Of a DNA stretch of 64,000 bases, positions 23,444-35,760 are shown one piece after another. Made by a program: the position numbers and the translations under genes. Numbering within the stretch: position 1 is the first letter of the stretch; each line of letters starts with the position of its first letter. The DNA is from Ascochyta rabiei. Lineage: Eukaryota; Ascomycota; Dothideomycetes; Pleosporales; Didymellaceae. Under the pieces are notes generated by a model. That model saw nothing but the letters and a program-made list of their open reading frames with translations, did no database searches and was not told the origin of the DNA. The stretch lies in the NCBI RefSeq assembly GCF_004011695.2, contig NC_082423.1, positions 806,001-870,000 on the forward strand. The letters are read 5' to 3'.

Positions 23444-23949
23444 GCGTCAAACTTCTTTCATCCCAACTGTAATGGCTCAACCACAACGTACTTAAGCCTC
23501 CCTTACAGAGGGTAGATGCCTTCTTGCTACCTCTGCTGTTAAATTAGGACGCGTTTAGTTAAAAAATAGGGCTGCTTTGCTCTACCAGGTGCCTTGTACA
23601 ACGCTCTGCTGCCGCCTCTAGGGCATTAAGTCAAAAGACGCGACAACGTCTGTCAACCTTAAGCTTAGCCCTGTTAAAGAGCAGTCCCTTATTTAGTAGA
23701 TCTTAGACCTTAATTGTTGTGGATTTCCACCCCAGATTATTGATGTGCGACGAATAGCAGACACTCTCCTCACTGCCCGCAGCTAAAATCCTTCTCCTCC
23801 TTTGCTAGGCAAGAACTGGGTAGCACGCTTTATTAAGCGCCAGCCAGAACTCTAGACAAAGTAGAATAGGAAATTCTATTTACAAAGGGCACGCTGTAAA
23901 GATCCTGTCAGGATTAGCGCGTGGTTCAGGCTGGTAGAGGAGACACGCC

Positions 23950-24600
23950 TCACATATAGGATACCTAATAAGGACATCTACAACTTTAATAAAACTGGGT
24001 TTATAATAGGTGTTGCCTTAACGTCTAAGGTTGTTACTAGCTCTGACATAGTTAGACGCGCTACTGTTGTTTAGCCAGGCAATTGCAAGTAGGTAACAAT
24101 AATTAAGTGTGTTAACGCGTCAGGTTAGTCTATCCCACCCTTCCTTATACTAGCAGGGAAGCTCTACCAGGCTAGCTGGTATTAAGACCTCCTACCTGAC
24201 TGGACTGTTGCTGTTAGTGACAACGGCTGGACAACAGATAAGCTAGGCCTTGACTGGGTGAAGCACTTTAACAGGCACACACAGACTCGCTTATTAGGTG
24301 CTTGTTAGCTACTTATCCTTAACAGTTACAGCAGCTACGCTACACCTAAGTTTGATTAGTACTGTAAGGACAATATAATTATTACCCTCTGTATGCCTCC
24401 TTACACCTTACACCTTCTCTAGCCACTAGACGTTAGCTGCTACTCTCCTCTTAAGGTGGTGTATGGACATAAGGTGTCTAAGCTTGCCTGCTAAAGCATC
24501 TTCTATGTTAACAAGCTTGACTTCCTATAGATGTACCTGAGGATTAGACCAACTACTCTATTAGAGAGCAATATTAAGGCTGGATTTTAAGCAACAGGGC
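23950..24600 (+). pseudogene. Broken DDE transposase of the Fot1/pogo-type element
   Basis: On the plus strand the conserved transposase blocks can still be read between stops: DIYNFNKTGFIIGVA near 23972 (normally Asp-Glu before TGF, here Asn-Lys), VSDNGWTTDKLGLDWVKHF near 24205, and NIIITLCMPPY followed by PLDVSCYSPLK near 24370-24460. In the second catalytic block the usual ILDGHxSH reads ILNSYSSY, so Asp, Gly and His are all changed by G-to-A or C-to-T. At least two catalytic acidic residues are lost and the frame has many TAG/TAA codons, so the element cannot make transposase. The coordinates are the part where I could identify motifs; the original gene was longer. Confidence 0.85.
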
Positions 24601-25168
24601 TTATTCTATTTAATCTAAAGCGTGTCCTGTTATGCCTCACTGTTATTAGAACACTATTACCACCAGGGACAGTAGTAGGACCAGCAGGGCTATAGACAGC
24701 AGAGACACCACGTATAGTTGACCAGCTTTAGCAGCAAGCTTGCCTTATATAAGATCTCCTTAAGCGTTAGTTATAGAGTCTAACTAGTTAAGCTATATTC
24801 TAGCTTGTTAAGGGTTGTTAGCTTGCAATGCAGTCAGTAACAATCTTAACTTAGGAGAACGCTAAGCTACGTGCTTTAAATTAACGCTAGTAATATAAGT
24901 GTTAAAAGTATAGACAGTATATAGCACGTAGGGGAGCTCTATAGGTTAAGGAAGCTTAATTACTAGTCTTATAGGCTAATAATGTGGTTAAGGAGGAGGC
25001 CTAGGTTGACGCTGCCCTACGGCGTCAGCAAGCACTACTAACGTGTAGCAAATGCCACGTGCAAGGCCACAACAGGACTTAATGTAGAGCTATCTAATCT
25101 ATCATGCTTTAAAACCTTACTTAATTCGACTGCGTGGTTGTGGAGTAATTGCACGCCAAGTTAGGCTG

Positions 25169-25222
25169 GTTTTGGTGGGGTTGGCCGGATACTGGTGTTG
25201 GCCGCTTACTGGTGAAACACGT
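25169..25222 (-). repeat. Right terminal inverted repeat (54 bp)
   Basis: Reverse complement of the left repeat, followed by the duplicated TA at 25223-25224. Confidence 0.95.
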
Positions 25223-25224
25223 TA

Positions 25225-25978
25225 GCTTGTGATGAGGCCGCATTCTTTCTTCTTCCTCCGCGGCATGACGAGCTTCTTCAAGACCTATGATCAGGCCTGA
25301 TTGCATCTTCCTCTGTCATGTCGGTCAATCAGACGTGGGTCATGCAGCCGGCTTGCCTGACTTCGTGGGGTCCAACTTATAGTGGGCCCTTGGCTGCTGC
25401 GACTTCCCTGTCACTGATGCGCTGCGAGGATGAGGTGTCAGGTAACCCGGTACATGCAGAGCTAAATCAGGTTCATTGCAACACAGGGTCCGGCGCTACG
25501 GCGACATCTTCAACATCGTTCCCTTCTTCTCCCATTGCAACCCGCTTGGAATTGCATCGCGATGCTTATCGACCCGCGACTCGAGCGTCTGTGGGGCGCC
25601 CCCTTTAGCCAAGATCACAGACCTTCCGTGTTCCGGGACGTGCTCAGGCTTGGGACGGCGCTGTCGCGAGTTTTCTAGCGTCCCAGAGGTCAACGCCCAG
25701 CGCTCGCAGCCGACAGAAGAATTGCGTGCCGTCCTCCTTTCACGACGGCTGATGTTTCACTACATGCGGGGTTCGAGTGTGTAAGGCGTCTAGAATGCGC
25801 AGTCTTGATCTGACCCACAGCCTCCACAATGTTATTGATTCGGGATCTGCTGCAGGGCTGACTGCGTTGCATGTGGATGGTGTCTCTCAGCCCTAAGGCT
25901 AGACGCTTAGTCTTATAGACTGCGGCGCATCCTTCGTGTTTGTAAGTTTCACGTTCACTCCTTTACGTCGCTGCCGCA
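25225..25978. other. Spacer and promoter region of the ankyrin-like gene
   Basis: No supported gene. Composition is normal again immediately after the transposon end. The last few hundred bases should contain the promoter and 5' UTR of the gene starting at 25979. Confidence 0.45.
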
Positions 25979-27623
25979 ATGGCGACGGTCTCTGTTGTAA
26001 CCATCGCCGGCGATGCGCTTCAGCGAAACGACAGCGTTGCCGACATCACCAAGGACAAGCAAGTCCAGATCTCGATTACCCCTATCGAGGATGAAGAGAT
26101 CAGCGCCGCGGGTAAACACAGTGTCGATAGCTTGAATTCTGAGCGATCGCGACAGAGCATTGAAGGACAAGTTACTCGACTACGAGAAGAAATCACCGTC
26201 GCAAACAATGTCCTCGAGCTCTGCATCCGTGAAGCTGTCACGGCCGGCAGCACGGTCGAAAAGAAGAAGCTGCAGGAAAGGACCAATGCTGCATACACGG
26301 CTTGGGCAGCGAAAGAGTTGATTTTGAGCGACCTATTGGTATGTACCCATACCACTTTCAATTTCTCATTCATTGAAAGCTAACATTCCGTAGAACTCAA
26401 TGCAGGACTCAGATGACAGCTCATCGTACAGCTCATCCACAACGAATACTAGGAAGCTGAGCATACAGCCTTACCCAACAAGTACCATGCGCAGAAGCTC
26501 AACCATCTCGATGGACAACTCGGCCTCGGCGACAGCCTTTATGCAAAAAATTGGCTGGGTAAGCCCCGCATCACTCATCCAGTATCTGAATAGCGGCATT
26601 GAGGTGAATGGCATGGGATCGTTTCCTGGCTACCCACAGCACCCAATCACTCCACTAATGGCCATCATCCGCTCTCCGTTCGTCTCGGAATCGACCGAGA
26701 TCATTGAGCTCCTTCTTGATCAAGAGGCAGACCCAAGCGTTCGCGACAGCCAGGGCCTTTCAGCATACGCGCACGCCATCTATGCACGACGCAAGGACGC
26801 TGTCAAACTATTCGTTCAAACTCTAATCAATTACGAACGCGCCGGCATTGCCACAGGCAATGCATCAATGAATCTGGACACTACCTGGACCGGCGCCAAG
26901 CACCTTCGCTGGGAAGCAGCACAAGCCGTTATCGACAACGATATGCCAACCCTCGCGTCCCTTCTTTCAGACAAGTCAGCAAGCCACACTGTCATTCACA
27001 CCGCCTGTCTCCCTCTCGCTATTCTTTTTGAAAACATGCCTGCCGTGGAAGCGCTCCTGGCCTATGGCATCAACTCTTTCGAGCTCTTCCGCCGCTCGCC
27101 CGCACACAGCAGCCGGCCATTCACAAGTCCCATGTCCATGGCGATTTACTTGCAGAACCTCACCATCGTGCGCACCTTACTGTTCCACGACCTCGAAACC
27201 TCAGCGCGGCGCGGGAGGATCTGGTACGCGCAGTTCTTCACCTCAATGCCGCCATCGTACCCCAATTCCGAGATGATCGAATTCATCCTCGACAATGTCC
27301 CCTTGGTCGAAGCATTCGACCGAGCCATCAGATGCGAGGACCAGAATTGGATCCACCGCATCATCCTGCGCACTGTCAGCCTCCTCCTGCAGCCGAGCGA
27401 CGACAGCACCGGCAGCCGCAACACGGCCGCGGCGGCCTTTTCCAATCTGTTCGACCGAGCGTGGAACCTGAAGCTGTGCGCCAAGAAAGAGCTGGCCGTG
27501 GAAATTGTCGCGATGGTTGAGCGCGAAACCGAGCGCGACTTCACTTTCGTTGCGTGTGGAGGGACGCTCGGCATTTCGCCGAAGATGGTCGATAAGCTCA
27601 CCATTGCTGCAAGTGGACGGTGA
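25979..27623 (+). CDS. Ankyrin-repeat-like protein with N-terminal coiled coil
   Basis: Two exons, 25979-26338 and 26394-27623, separated by a 55-nt intron (GTATGT donor, CTAAC branch site, CCGTAG acceptor), give 529 residues. Residues about 55-115 are helical and charged (SIEGQVTRLREEITVANNVL), likely a coiled coil. A serine-rich linker follows. The C-terminal part carries degenerate ankyrin-type units, the clearest being HPITPLMAIIR ... IIELLLDQEADPSVRDSQGL near residues 200-240, then further helix-turn-helix pairs (MPAVEALLAYGINSFELF). Ankyrin repeats bind proteins; no catalytic domain, signal peptide or membrane segment is evident. It sits between the DNA transposon and the large retrotransposon island and shows no RIP damage. 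No specific function can be assigned. Confidence 0.82.
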
Positions 27624-27872
27624 TAGTAATTCTAAGAGGAGGGCGAGGCGAGGCGTACATGGAGTTGGTAAAGCTCTAAGCTTTGAAGCAAGGGCCTGGC
27701 GTTTTCGGGAAAATAAGCAATGCTGTGAAGGTTTCTAGTGTGTAATGTAATGGCAAGATAGAGTGTTGAATCTATGTCATTCCTCATAGCTGTCTCGGGA
27801 TGATCGTGATGCGTCATTTATATCTGAGGCGTCAAGAACGGTTACGCGCAGGCATGGAATCTACCCGCCAAG

Positions 27873-27880
27873 TATAAAAA
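27873..27880 (+). promoter_or_regulatory. TATA-like box
   Basis: TATAAAAA lies just upstream of the TTC tract. It could belong to a plus-strand transcription unit running toward the retrotransposon island, but no complete gene follows. Confidence 0.3.
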
Positions 27881-27893
27881 GCCACGGCCGCTG

Positions 27894-27958
27894 TTCTTCT
27901 TCTTCTTCTTCTTCTTCTTCTTCTTCTTCTTCTTCTTCTTCTTCTTCTTCTTCTTCTT
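27894..27958 (+). repeat. (TTC)n microsatellite, about 21 copies
   Basis: 65 bp of uninterrupted TTC repeat on the plus strand. Pyrimidine tracts of this kind are common in fungal promoters and 5' UTRs. Confidence 0.97.
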
Positions 27959-28421
27959 GGATACCGAACATCATGACGCACCGCGCCTAGATCAAGCGCT
28001 GTACGCACCAACCCAAATTCTCAATCAGGAACTCCACCACACAGCAGAACACGCAACACGACCAAAACATGAGGTAAACAAGCCAGCCAGCATCCCAGGA
28101 CCTGAAAACGGAGAACAGGATCGGGACACGGCAACAGCGAGGACAACGGCCGTTGTTCGGACGCTGCATTACTCAACAAGGCATCGTCGTACCGCGGTAG
28201 AAGATCGGGGTAAGAAGGTAGGCGGTGACTTTGGTTGCCGGGTATGTTGATGTTGATGTCAACATCAACATCACCACCAACACCAACTAGCAGTTCAGCA
28301 CCATCACCATCACCATCACCATCACCATCACCTTCCCATACCCTACCATACCCAAGCAAGCTAGTATTAAATACATCTTGTATCTCCCGTGCAGTGCAGT
28401 GCAGTGCAGTGCAGTCGTGCG
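27959..28421. other. Simple-sequence-rich stretch
   Basis: Contains an imperfect palindrome at 28248-28274 (11-bp arms, GTTGATGTTGA / TCAACATCAAC), a CACCAT hexanucleotide-like run around 28298-28332 and five GTGCA units at 28390-28414. No gene is supported. Confidence 0.5.
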
Positions 28422-28607
28422 ATGTCCGAACCCAGCCACCACATCCCCTCCGGCCACGATAGCAGGCAGCCACGCTACGCTCCGCAACCGCAACAACACC
28501 AGCCAGGAATCCGCAGCGACCGCGCGGCAGCCAGCAGCGGTCGACTAGCGGCGAGCGAGCGTGGCAACGGCGGAAGATATGCGCGGGAAGAGCGCTGTTT
28601 CGGTTGA
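28422..28607 (+). CDS. Short open frame, possibly the first exon of a gene cut by the repeat island
   Basis: ATG at 28422 opens 61 codons rich in H, Q, S, R and P (MSEPSHHIPSGHDSRQPRY) up to a TGA at 28605-28607. It lies downstream of the TATA box, TTC tract and GTGCA repeats and ends just before the sequence becomes AT-rich. Composition and codon use are like host genes, not like the island. It may be the remaining 5' end of a gene truncated by repeats, or spurious. No family is recognised. Confidence 0.2.
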   Translation: MSEPSHHIPSGHDSRQPRYAPQPQQHQPGIRSDRAAASSGRLAASERGNGGRYAREERCFG

Positions 28608-28779
28608 GCTACTGGCACAGGTCGAGGATGATGTGTGTGGGGATGAGGATCGTAGGATGTGTTGTATTGTAATGCAATGCTATGTGATGCAATGCTATAC
28701 AGTAATATCAAATACAGCGCAGTGTAATGCCACGCAATATAACGAAATGCCACATAAGACAAAACAATATAAAACAATA

Positions 28780-29185
28780 TTAAAAAAAATAAAAAAAATA
28801 AGCTAGAGTCTCTATAACCCTATAGTTTCTACAAAGAAGGGAAAACGCTATAGAACTACTACACCACTAGTAGACCTTCTACACTAGCTCTATAGCTAAG
28901 TATTTAATTAGTAAAAAGAAAGAAGATTTAGGTTAGGTACTAGGAGACTATAAAGTATAAATAAAGTGTAATATAATATAATATTAATACTATATAACAT
29001 AATATAACACAATATAAAACACTATTAAAAAAAATAAATAAAAAATAAGCTAGAGTCTCTATACACCCTATAGTTTCTATAAAGAAGAGAAAACGCTATA
29101 GAACTACTGCACTACTAGCAGACCTTCTACACCAGCTCTATAGCTAAGGATCTAATTAGTAAGAAGAAAGAAGATATAGGTTAGG
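28780..29185 (+). repeat. Left part of an AT-rich tandem array (period about 246 bp)
   Basis: Two copies of a unit beginning AATAAGCTAGAGTCTCT start near 28797 and 29044 (spacing 247 bp). Each has the landmark blocks AACTACT...AGACCTTCTACAC, GCTCTATAGCTAAG and AAGAAAGAAGAT. The first copy continues into TACTAGGAGACTATAAAG, the second is interrupted there by the outer LTR element. The third copy is on the far side of the element. Confidence 0.85.
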
Positions 29186-29387
29186 TGTAAAGAGTGTACA
29201 AAGTAATTACAAGGGAGGATAGAGTTAAAGAGGATAGCAGGTGTATTAAGGTACGTAGTGTGTAGTAACAAGACTAATTACTAGAGTATTAGTAATAACC
29301 TCTAACACCTTTATATAGTCTGGGCTAGCTAGCCCTGTAGTAGCTCGCTAAGACTAGCAGAGGTACCTCTAGGCCTAGCGCCTAATA
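29186..29387 (-). repeat. Family A 3' LTR (202 bp)
   Basis: In plus-strand reading it starts TGTAAAGAGTGTACAAAG and ends GCGCCTAATA; the other copy ends GCGCCTAACA, so the terminal CA has mutated to TA here. Confidence 0.9.
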
Positions 29388-29798
29388 ATACCTCCCTTCT
29401 CTAGATTGTTTAGCTTAAATAATAGTATAATTAGCAATACTGTATTATTTTAGCCTAGCTTTAGATGTGTTTACTCTATCTGTCCTGTTATAGCTAATTC
29501 TAACTAGGTTTAGGCGTTTTAGACGCCTTATAAGGCTAGATAGGGCTTAATACTAATTCTGCCTTTACCTAGTAAAAGTTAAACAGAAATCCTCTCTTAC
29601 CTCTTACTTTACCTCTAGGGTCTAGGCAGCTGCCTGCGCAGGCTAAAGCTCTAACTAGGTAGCTAGCAGTATATAAGCTATCTATACCCCTAGTTTTATT
29701 AGTTACTACTATATCCTACTTTATTTTAGTAAGTACTAACCTATTCTGTCTAGCACTTTTGTAAGGATAGCTAAGGGATTTTCTAGGTCTTTCTGGTA
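29388..29798. other. Family A 3' region between LTR and nested element
   Basis: AT-rich noncoding part of the outer element between its 3' LTR and the first nested insertion. Together with 36842-36971 it forms the leader in front of the antisense reading frame described at 36972-37941. Confidence 0.6.
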
Positions 29799-29803
29799 CG
29801 TTC

Positions 29804-30297
29804 TGTTACGATCCTGTGCAGAGGGAGCGGCACAACAATAAGTATCGTCCAACCAAACCCCTGACTCCTCCCTGAAGGAACGACAAGTAGAGAAAGACAG
29901 AACACCTAGGGTTGTTACGTGACTGCTCGTTAACAAGCATGACACACGTGACTGCTTGTTAACAAACATGGTACAATATGCTCGTCTACAAGCACCCTCA
30001 TGTATTTTATTAGACTAACTCTAGTTACTTGTTAACAAGCATTATATCTCCTTAGTATATAGATTACAGGAACACAACCCTTATAGTTTGTGTTTAACTT
30101 TGTTAATTAACTTTGTTATTAGAATATCTTAACCCTGCTTGCAAAACAGATAGTCTACTCTATACTCTTCCTTGCAACCCTAGTCGCTACAGTCTTTGAC
30201 TAGACAACTACCCCTTTGAGAACCCCTGCACGTACTTATCCCTAAGACCTAATTAAACAATTACTTACAGACTTTGTCTAAAGTGTAAAACTCAACA
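29804..30297 (+). repeat. Family B copy 1, 5' LTR (494 bp)
   Basis: Starts TGTTACGATCC and ends AACTCAACA. It contains several short CTTGTTAACAAGC-like palindromes. Where I compared it with its 3' partner, all differences are C/T or G/A. Confidence 0.95.
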
Positions 30298-33200
30298 TTT
30301 TAAACACCCCTAAGATAAGTACTTCAGGATCTCGCGCTACCCCTAGCAGCACTTGCTCCAGCAATGCAGACATAGATGTTCCTGTTACAAACAGCACTAT
30401 AAACGTGGCTAAGCCAGACACCTACAATAGAGAACGCAACAAGCTTAACAACTAGCTTCTCTAGTTTGACTTGTTCTTTAAATTCTAAGGAAGTAAGATT
30501 CCTAACAACAAACGCGTTATGCTAGCCGCCAGCTACATACGCAGAAACGCTTTTAAATAGATTAAACCCTTTCTCTAAAAGGCTATGTCAGACAAATGTC
30601 CAGAAGACATCTCTAAATAGTTTAACAACTTTAACAACTTTAAACAAATAATTAAGCTGATCTTTAGAGTCTTAAATAAACCAGCTATTGCACGTCGCAA
30701 TATCCAACGCATTAAGCAGACCTAATCTGCAGCCAATTATACTGCCAAGTTTCAGTAACTTGCCACTAACACAGAGTAGGATAACACTGCGTTAATAACT
30801 ATGTACAAACAGGGATTAAAGCCTAAAGTTAAAGAGGAACTGATGCGCACCAGCGCTAGTACCAAGACCTTAGACAAACTTGTCAACGAGTCTATATCTA
30901 TCAACGTCAAGCTCTACAAACTACAACTGGAACTACAAGAAGATCCGCGGGCACAAGTTGTAGTTATTAGAAACAACCGCCCGCCTCCACGTAACCTGTG
31001 GCGCAACAACCTGAACTAAGGACAACAAGGAGGACGTTACCAGCCCAACACCGGCCAACGCATCTACAACAACACACAGAGTAGTTACTTCAGACTAGAG
31101 GCTATAGACCTCTCAAACCTTAACAAGGGACTGCTACCAGGACAATAGAACGAAAAGAAGGGTAGAGGAGGACACTACTCCAATAAGGACAGTAGCAAGG
31201 ACTGCTACAACTGTGGCAAACTAGGCCACTTTGCAAGAGACTGTAAGATAAAGAACAAGGTTCTTTAACAGCTTAATGTCCTTACCCGCGAAGACAATAC
31301 TGCAGATGCTAGTAACTAGGAAGTAGTTACTAATGATATAGGACAACTCATGGAAGACCTAGAGTCTGGCCCTAAGGACAATGCCAAATGCATCAAACCT
31401 CTAATTCGTGCGGCAACCCCTTACTGCGACAACGCAGAAGGCAAAGGAGTACTATTCCCTAACAGCAACTAACAATACCACGCAGTAGAATGTTGTGTAG
31501 AAGGAAGGAGCCTTAAGGTTAGTAAGAAACACAAAGGTCTGTTCTAATAACAGGGAACGAGCTACTTCAGTCTTAAAGGTAAGGAACTTCTGGTTATTAA
31601 ACGCAAGTTAGAAGAGGTCGCTAAAGAGCAAGCCATGCTCAACGACCTTGGCAAACCCTACAAAGAGACCTAAGACTACCAACGTAAGATAGACAACCTC
31701 CTAGATACTTCTAGACAAACACTTATAGAAATTAGACAAGACACCACGCGTTGTTAACACTAACGCTAGCTGCGCAAGCGCTGTGCTGAGGAAGAAGCGT
31801 ATACAAGGATGTGTCAAGAACTTGTCTGACCCGTAGAAGGATCTAAGGAAGAATCCACTCTGGAATTTAACTAGCTCATTTGGCAGGTTAAACAAGAAAC
31901 TAACAACTACTGACAGGCGTTAAAGGACCTAGAAGAAGCTAAAGACCAACACTAGGTAGATAAGGAAACAGAGCGCAGCACGCGACGTATAAGGGAACAA
32001 CAACCTTCACCTCTGTCACTTCTACCAGCACTTAGCCTACAACCCCAGTACAAACTAGACGTTAGGAATCTAAGATATAGAGAATTGTTATAGACAGCCT
32101 GTAGCAATAACTAATGCAGTGTACACTAAGAATCTAAGCTAAACTACAGATAGTTTCCCCTAGGACACCACTCTTGCCGTGTTTAGTAGTTTAACTGCCG
32201 AAACAACTTATGCAAGAAGCACCTTATTAACAAACACAGCCGCGTCCATTTTCCTGGAACGGATGACCCACAAGCAGTGATTTAAATGCAGTTAGTAGTT
32301 AATAGACAGTGCTACAACGCGCACTAGCAAAACTGTCTAAACCAGGATTGTGAAGTCTACTGAGGACATAAGGAACATAATAGATTTACTAACAAGTCTT
32401 CTTTAGGACTGCGCCCGAGAGCGCTAGGGATCGATCCATCAATTCCATCAGGACTGATCGCCTTATTAAGCTCACCATCATACTAAATAGAGTAGAGCTA
32501 TCGGCATTGTTGGACTCAGGAGCCTAGGGAAACTACATATCCCGCAAGGTAGTAGAAGAAGCTAGACTTTAACTATAGTACAAAGAAGAACCGTACCTAC
32601 TACAAGTAGCCAACAGAGAACTGATGCTAGGGGAAGAAAGAATCACGCTTAAAGTTTGAGGTGCCCCCCTGAGGATACAAGACCATAAAGAGAAGTTAGA
32701 CCTCAACATTCTTAGGACAGCTGCCTACAATGTTATATTAGGACTACTATAGTTACAAGAGCATAATCTACATATTAACTAGAAAAAGCAACAAATCTCG
32801 TTTAATGGATGCAAGCACTGCATAGCTGCACTAATGCCTACGCAACGCACGCCGCGGTTAGTAGATAAGAAGGAGATTAACAATATCTCTTCGACACATA
32901 AGACGCGCCAAGATAGAGCGGTTGGCTGGCTACCAACTACCTAGACAGTAGGAGATAGGAAAGGCGCAGCTAAGGAGAAGGACAGTGCACCTCCTAACAT
33001 CCCAGATAAATACAAGAGTTATATAGAACTCTTCTAGCATAAGAAGACTGCAAAGGCATTACTGCAGCATAAACCATAGGACTGCGACATTAAGCTCTAG
33101 GAAGGGAAGGAACTGCCCTTTGGACCTATATACGGACTCTTAGAAAAGGAACTTAAGGTACTGCGCAAGTACATTAAGGAGAACCTTAAGAAAGGATTTA

Positions 33201-35760
33201 TTAGAGAATTAGAATCCCTAGCGGGATTCCCTATTACCTTTGCAGCCAAGAAAGACGGCTTGCTACGCCTATGCGTTGACTACCGAAAACTTAACAACAT
33301 TACAATTAAGAATTAATACCTGCTACTGAACATTAAGGAGTTATAAGACAGACTTAGCAGAGCACAGTACTTTACTGCCCTTAACTTATGTAGAGCGTAC
33401 AACCTTATACGCATAAAGGAAGGCAAGGAATAGAAGACAGCGTTTAGAACCTGTTATGGTTATTACAAGTACCTGGTTATGCTATTTGGGCTAACTAATG
33501 CACTGGCTACGTGCCAGGCTCTAATTAACAACGTGTTAAGAGCGCACCTAGACAGAACAACGGTGGCATACCTTAATAACATCCTAGTGTACAGCAAGAC
33601 ACTAGAAGAACACATAATCCACGTCAAGGAAGTGTTAGACTGCCTAGGAAGAGCAGACCTCTGCCTGAAGCTGGAGAAGTGCGAATGGCACAAGGAAGAA
33701 GTAGAATTCCTTAGCTATATTGTAGGAAGACACAGAGTAAAGATAAGCCTAAAGAAGATTTAGGTCGTAAAGGATTAGCTAACGCCAAAAACAGTTAAAG
33801 GAATCTAGGAATTCCTTGGCTTTGTTAACTTTAACCGACGCTTTATTAAGGACTACTCCACAAAAGCGTTACTGCTTACCAAGCTAACGCAGAAGGATGT
33901 TCTATTTAAGTAGGAACAAGCACAAGAAGAGTCCTTCTAGTCACTTAAGCAAGCATGCGTAGAACCACCTACAATAATCACATTTAAGAGTAGAAAGCCA
34001 CTTCGGATTAAGACCGATGCCTCAGATTTGGCATTAGGAGCTTGCGCAACGCAAGAACGAGATAGCCTATAGCACCTAATTGCCTACTATTTACGGAAGT
34101 TTATAGGACTAGAAGAAAACTACAATGTGCACAATAAGGAACTCATAGCAATTGTATCAGCACTGGAACATTAGAGAATCTACGTGGAAAGCTGTTCAGA
34201 CCTCACCATATACACAGACCACAAGAACCTGGTTTATTTTACAACAACTAAGGTTCTTAACAGAAGACAAGTTAGATAGTTAGAATTACTAGGTAGATAT
34301 AAGTTCAAGATACTGTATACCCTAGGAAAAGACAATAGAAGAGCTAATGCACTTAGCTAACAACACAACCTTGCTGGAACAAAAACAATTAATAAGCACG
34401 CTATACTTAGAATTAATAAGGATAGATCCTTAGGACCATTGCAGCAGCTTAACAACATAATGCGAGTTTAACAGGAACAGCGCATCCCGTCGCAAGTACC
34501 AGAGGAACTTCAAGAGGAAATTATAGCTAGTCATTACGACAACCCGCTACACAGACACCCTAGAATCACGCACACAATAGAACTTATTAAGAGACACTAT
34601 AAGTTTAAGAACATAAAAGATAAGGTTACTAAATATATTAAGAACTGTGTAGATTGTTAACAAAATAAGCACAGTACACACACAAAATACGGAGAAATAC
34701 AGGCAATAGAGCCGCTAACGGCACTATAGACGAACATTACTATAGACTTTGTTACGCAACTACCTGTCTCTAAGGACCCTGTTACAGGATATGCCTACAA
34801 CGCAATCTTTGTTGTAGTAGACAGATTTACTAAACACGCTAAGATGATACCTTTCTGTTATAACTATACTGCAGAGCAACTCGCTTAAGTATTCTTAGAC
34901 TAAGTAATCAGGTACCACGGCATACCGGAATCTATCATCAGCAACCGAGATAAGCTTTTCACGTTAAACTATTGGACTACGCTGTTAGCAGCTATAGGTA
35001 CCAAGAAGAAGCTATTAACCGCATATCATCCACAGACAGATAGACAAACTGAAAGAACGAATCAGACCATAGAAACATACCTACAGATTTACAGCAACTA
35101 ACAGCAAAACAACTGGGTTTTGCTATTACCTATGGCACAGATTGCGTACAACAACAAGTTATCAGAAGTAACAGGCACAACGCCGTTCTTCGCGAATTAC
35201 GGAAGACACCCAAATCTCTTTACCAGAAGTCTAGAAACAACCGTTTAGACTGAATTGGTATTATCCTCAGTGGCTAAACTAAAGGAAGTACACTAGAAAT
35301 TGTTAGAAAATATCAGTAAGGCTCAGGAACAAGCGATCTCTTATGTTAACTAGAAAAGAAAAACAGCACCTTAGCTAAAAGAGGGGGATAAAGTCTATCT
35401 CCTTACAAAAAACCTTTAAACACAAAGACTAACAAAAAAACTAGACCACGTTAAAGTTAGACCCTTTTTTATTTCTTAGCAGATAAGCTCAGTTAACTAC
35501 AGACTTAACCTGCCAAAGGATGCAAAGATCCATCCAGTGTTCCACATATCCCTGTTGGAACCAGCTAACCCTAGAACGCCCATCCAGAAGAACTTCTATT
35601 ATTAAGCCAACGGCAAAGATAAATAGGAAGTTAAAAAAATAGTAACATATAAAGGAAATAGCAACTGACAAAGGTATCTAGTTAAATGGTTAGGATACCT
35701 AGACTTAGAAAACACATAAGAGCCACCTACATATCTTAAGAGCTGCTGCTAATTAGTACG
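30298..35760 (+). pseudogene. RIP-broken gag-pol of family B copy 1
   Basis: Readable blocks in order: a CCHC zinc knuckle at 31203-31244 (CYNCGKLGHFARDC); an aspartic protease motif LLDSGA near 32506; reverse transcriptase from about 33120, with [12 protein letters not shown] near 33260 and the catalytic box at 33570 reading YLNN where active enzymes have two Asp; RNase H around 34010-34370 (KTDASDLALGACA, YTDHKNL); an integrase zinc region and core at 34530-35200 (TIDFVTQLPVS, ISNRDKLFT with Asn at the usual Asp, QTERTNQT); and a chromodomain near 35660-35740 (RYLVKWLGY). Stops are nearly all TAG or TAA in place of Gln or Trp codons. RT and integrase catalytic residues are both damaged. Confidence 0.9.

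Larger units (their letters stand above)
23390..25222 (+). mobile_element. Fot1/pogo-type (Tc1-mariner superfamily) DNA transposon, RIP-inactivated
   Basis: The 1833-bp element is bounded by perfect 54-bp terminal inverted repeats starting ACGTGTTTCACCAGTAAGCG and flanked by a TA dinucleotide on both sides (23388-23389 and 25223-25224), the usual target duplication of this superfamily. Length is close to Fot1/Pot2 elements (about 1.85-1.9 kb). The interior is AT-rich and its plus-strand transposase frame is full of TAG and TAA codons, as expected from RIP. The TIRs themselves are GC-rich and undamaged. Confidence 0.92.

Noticed and set aside
25121..25306. 61-codon minus-strand frame spanning the right TIR, as a gene interrupted by the transposon
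   Set aside because: Joining across the empty TA site extends the frame by only about 20 codons and gives no recognisable protein.
27894..28414. CRISPR-like or satellite array
   Set aside because: These are simple microsatellites (TTC, CACCAT, GTGCA) without repeat-spacer structure, in a eukaryotic genome.
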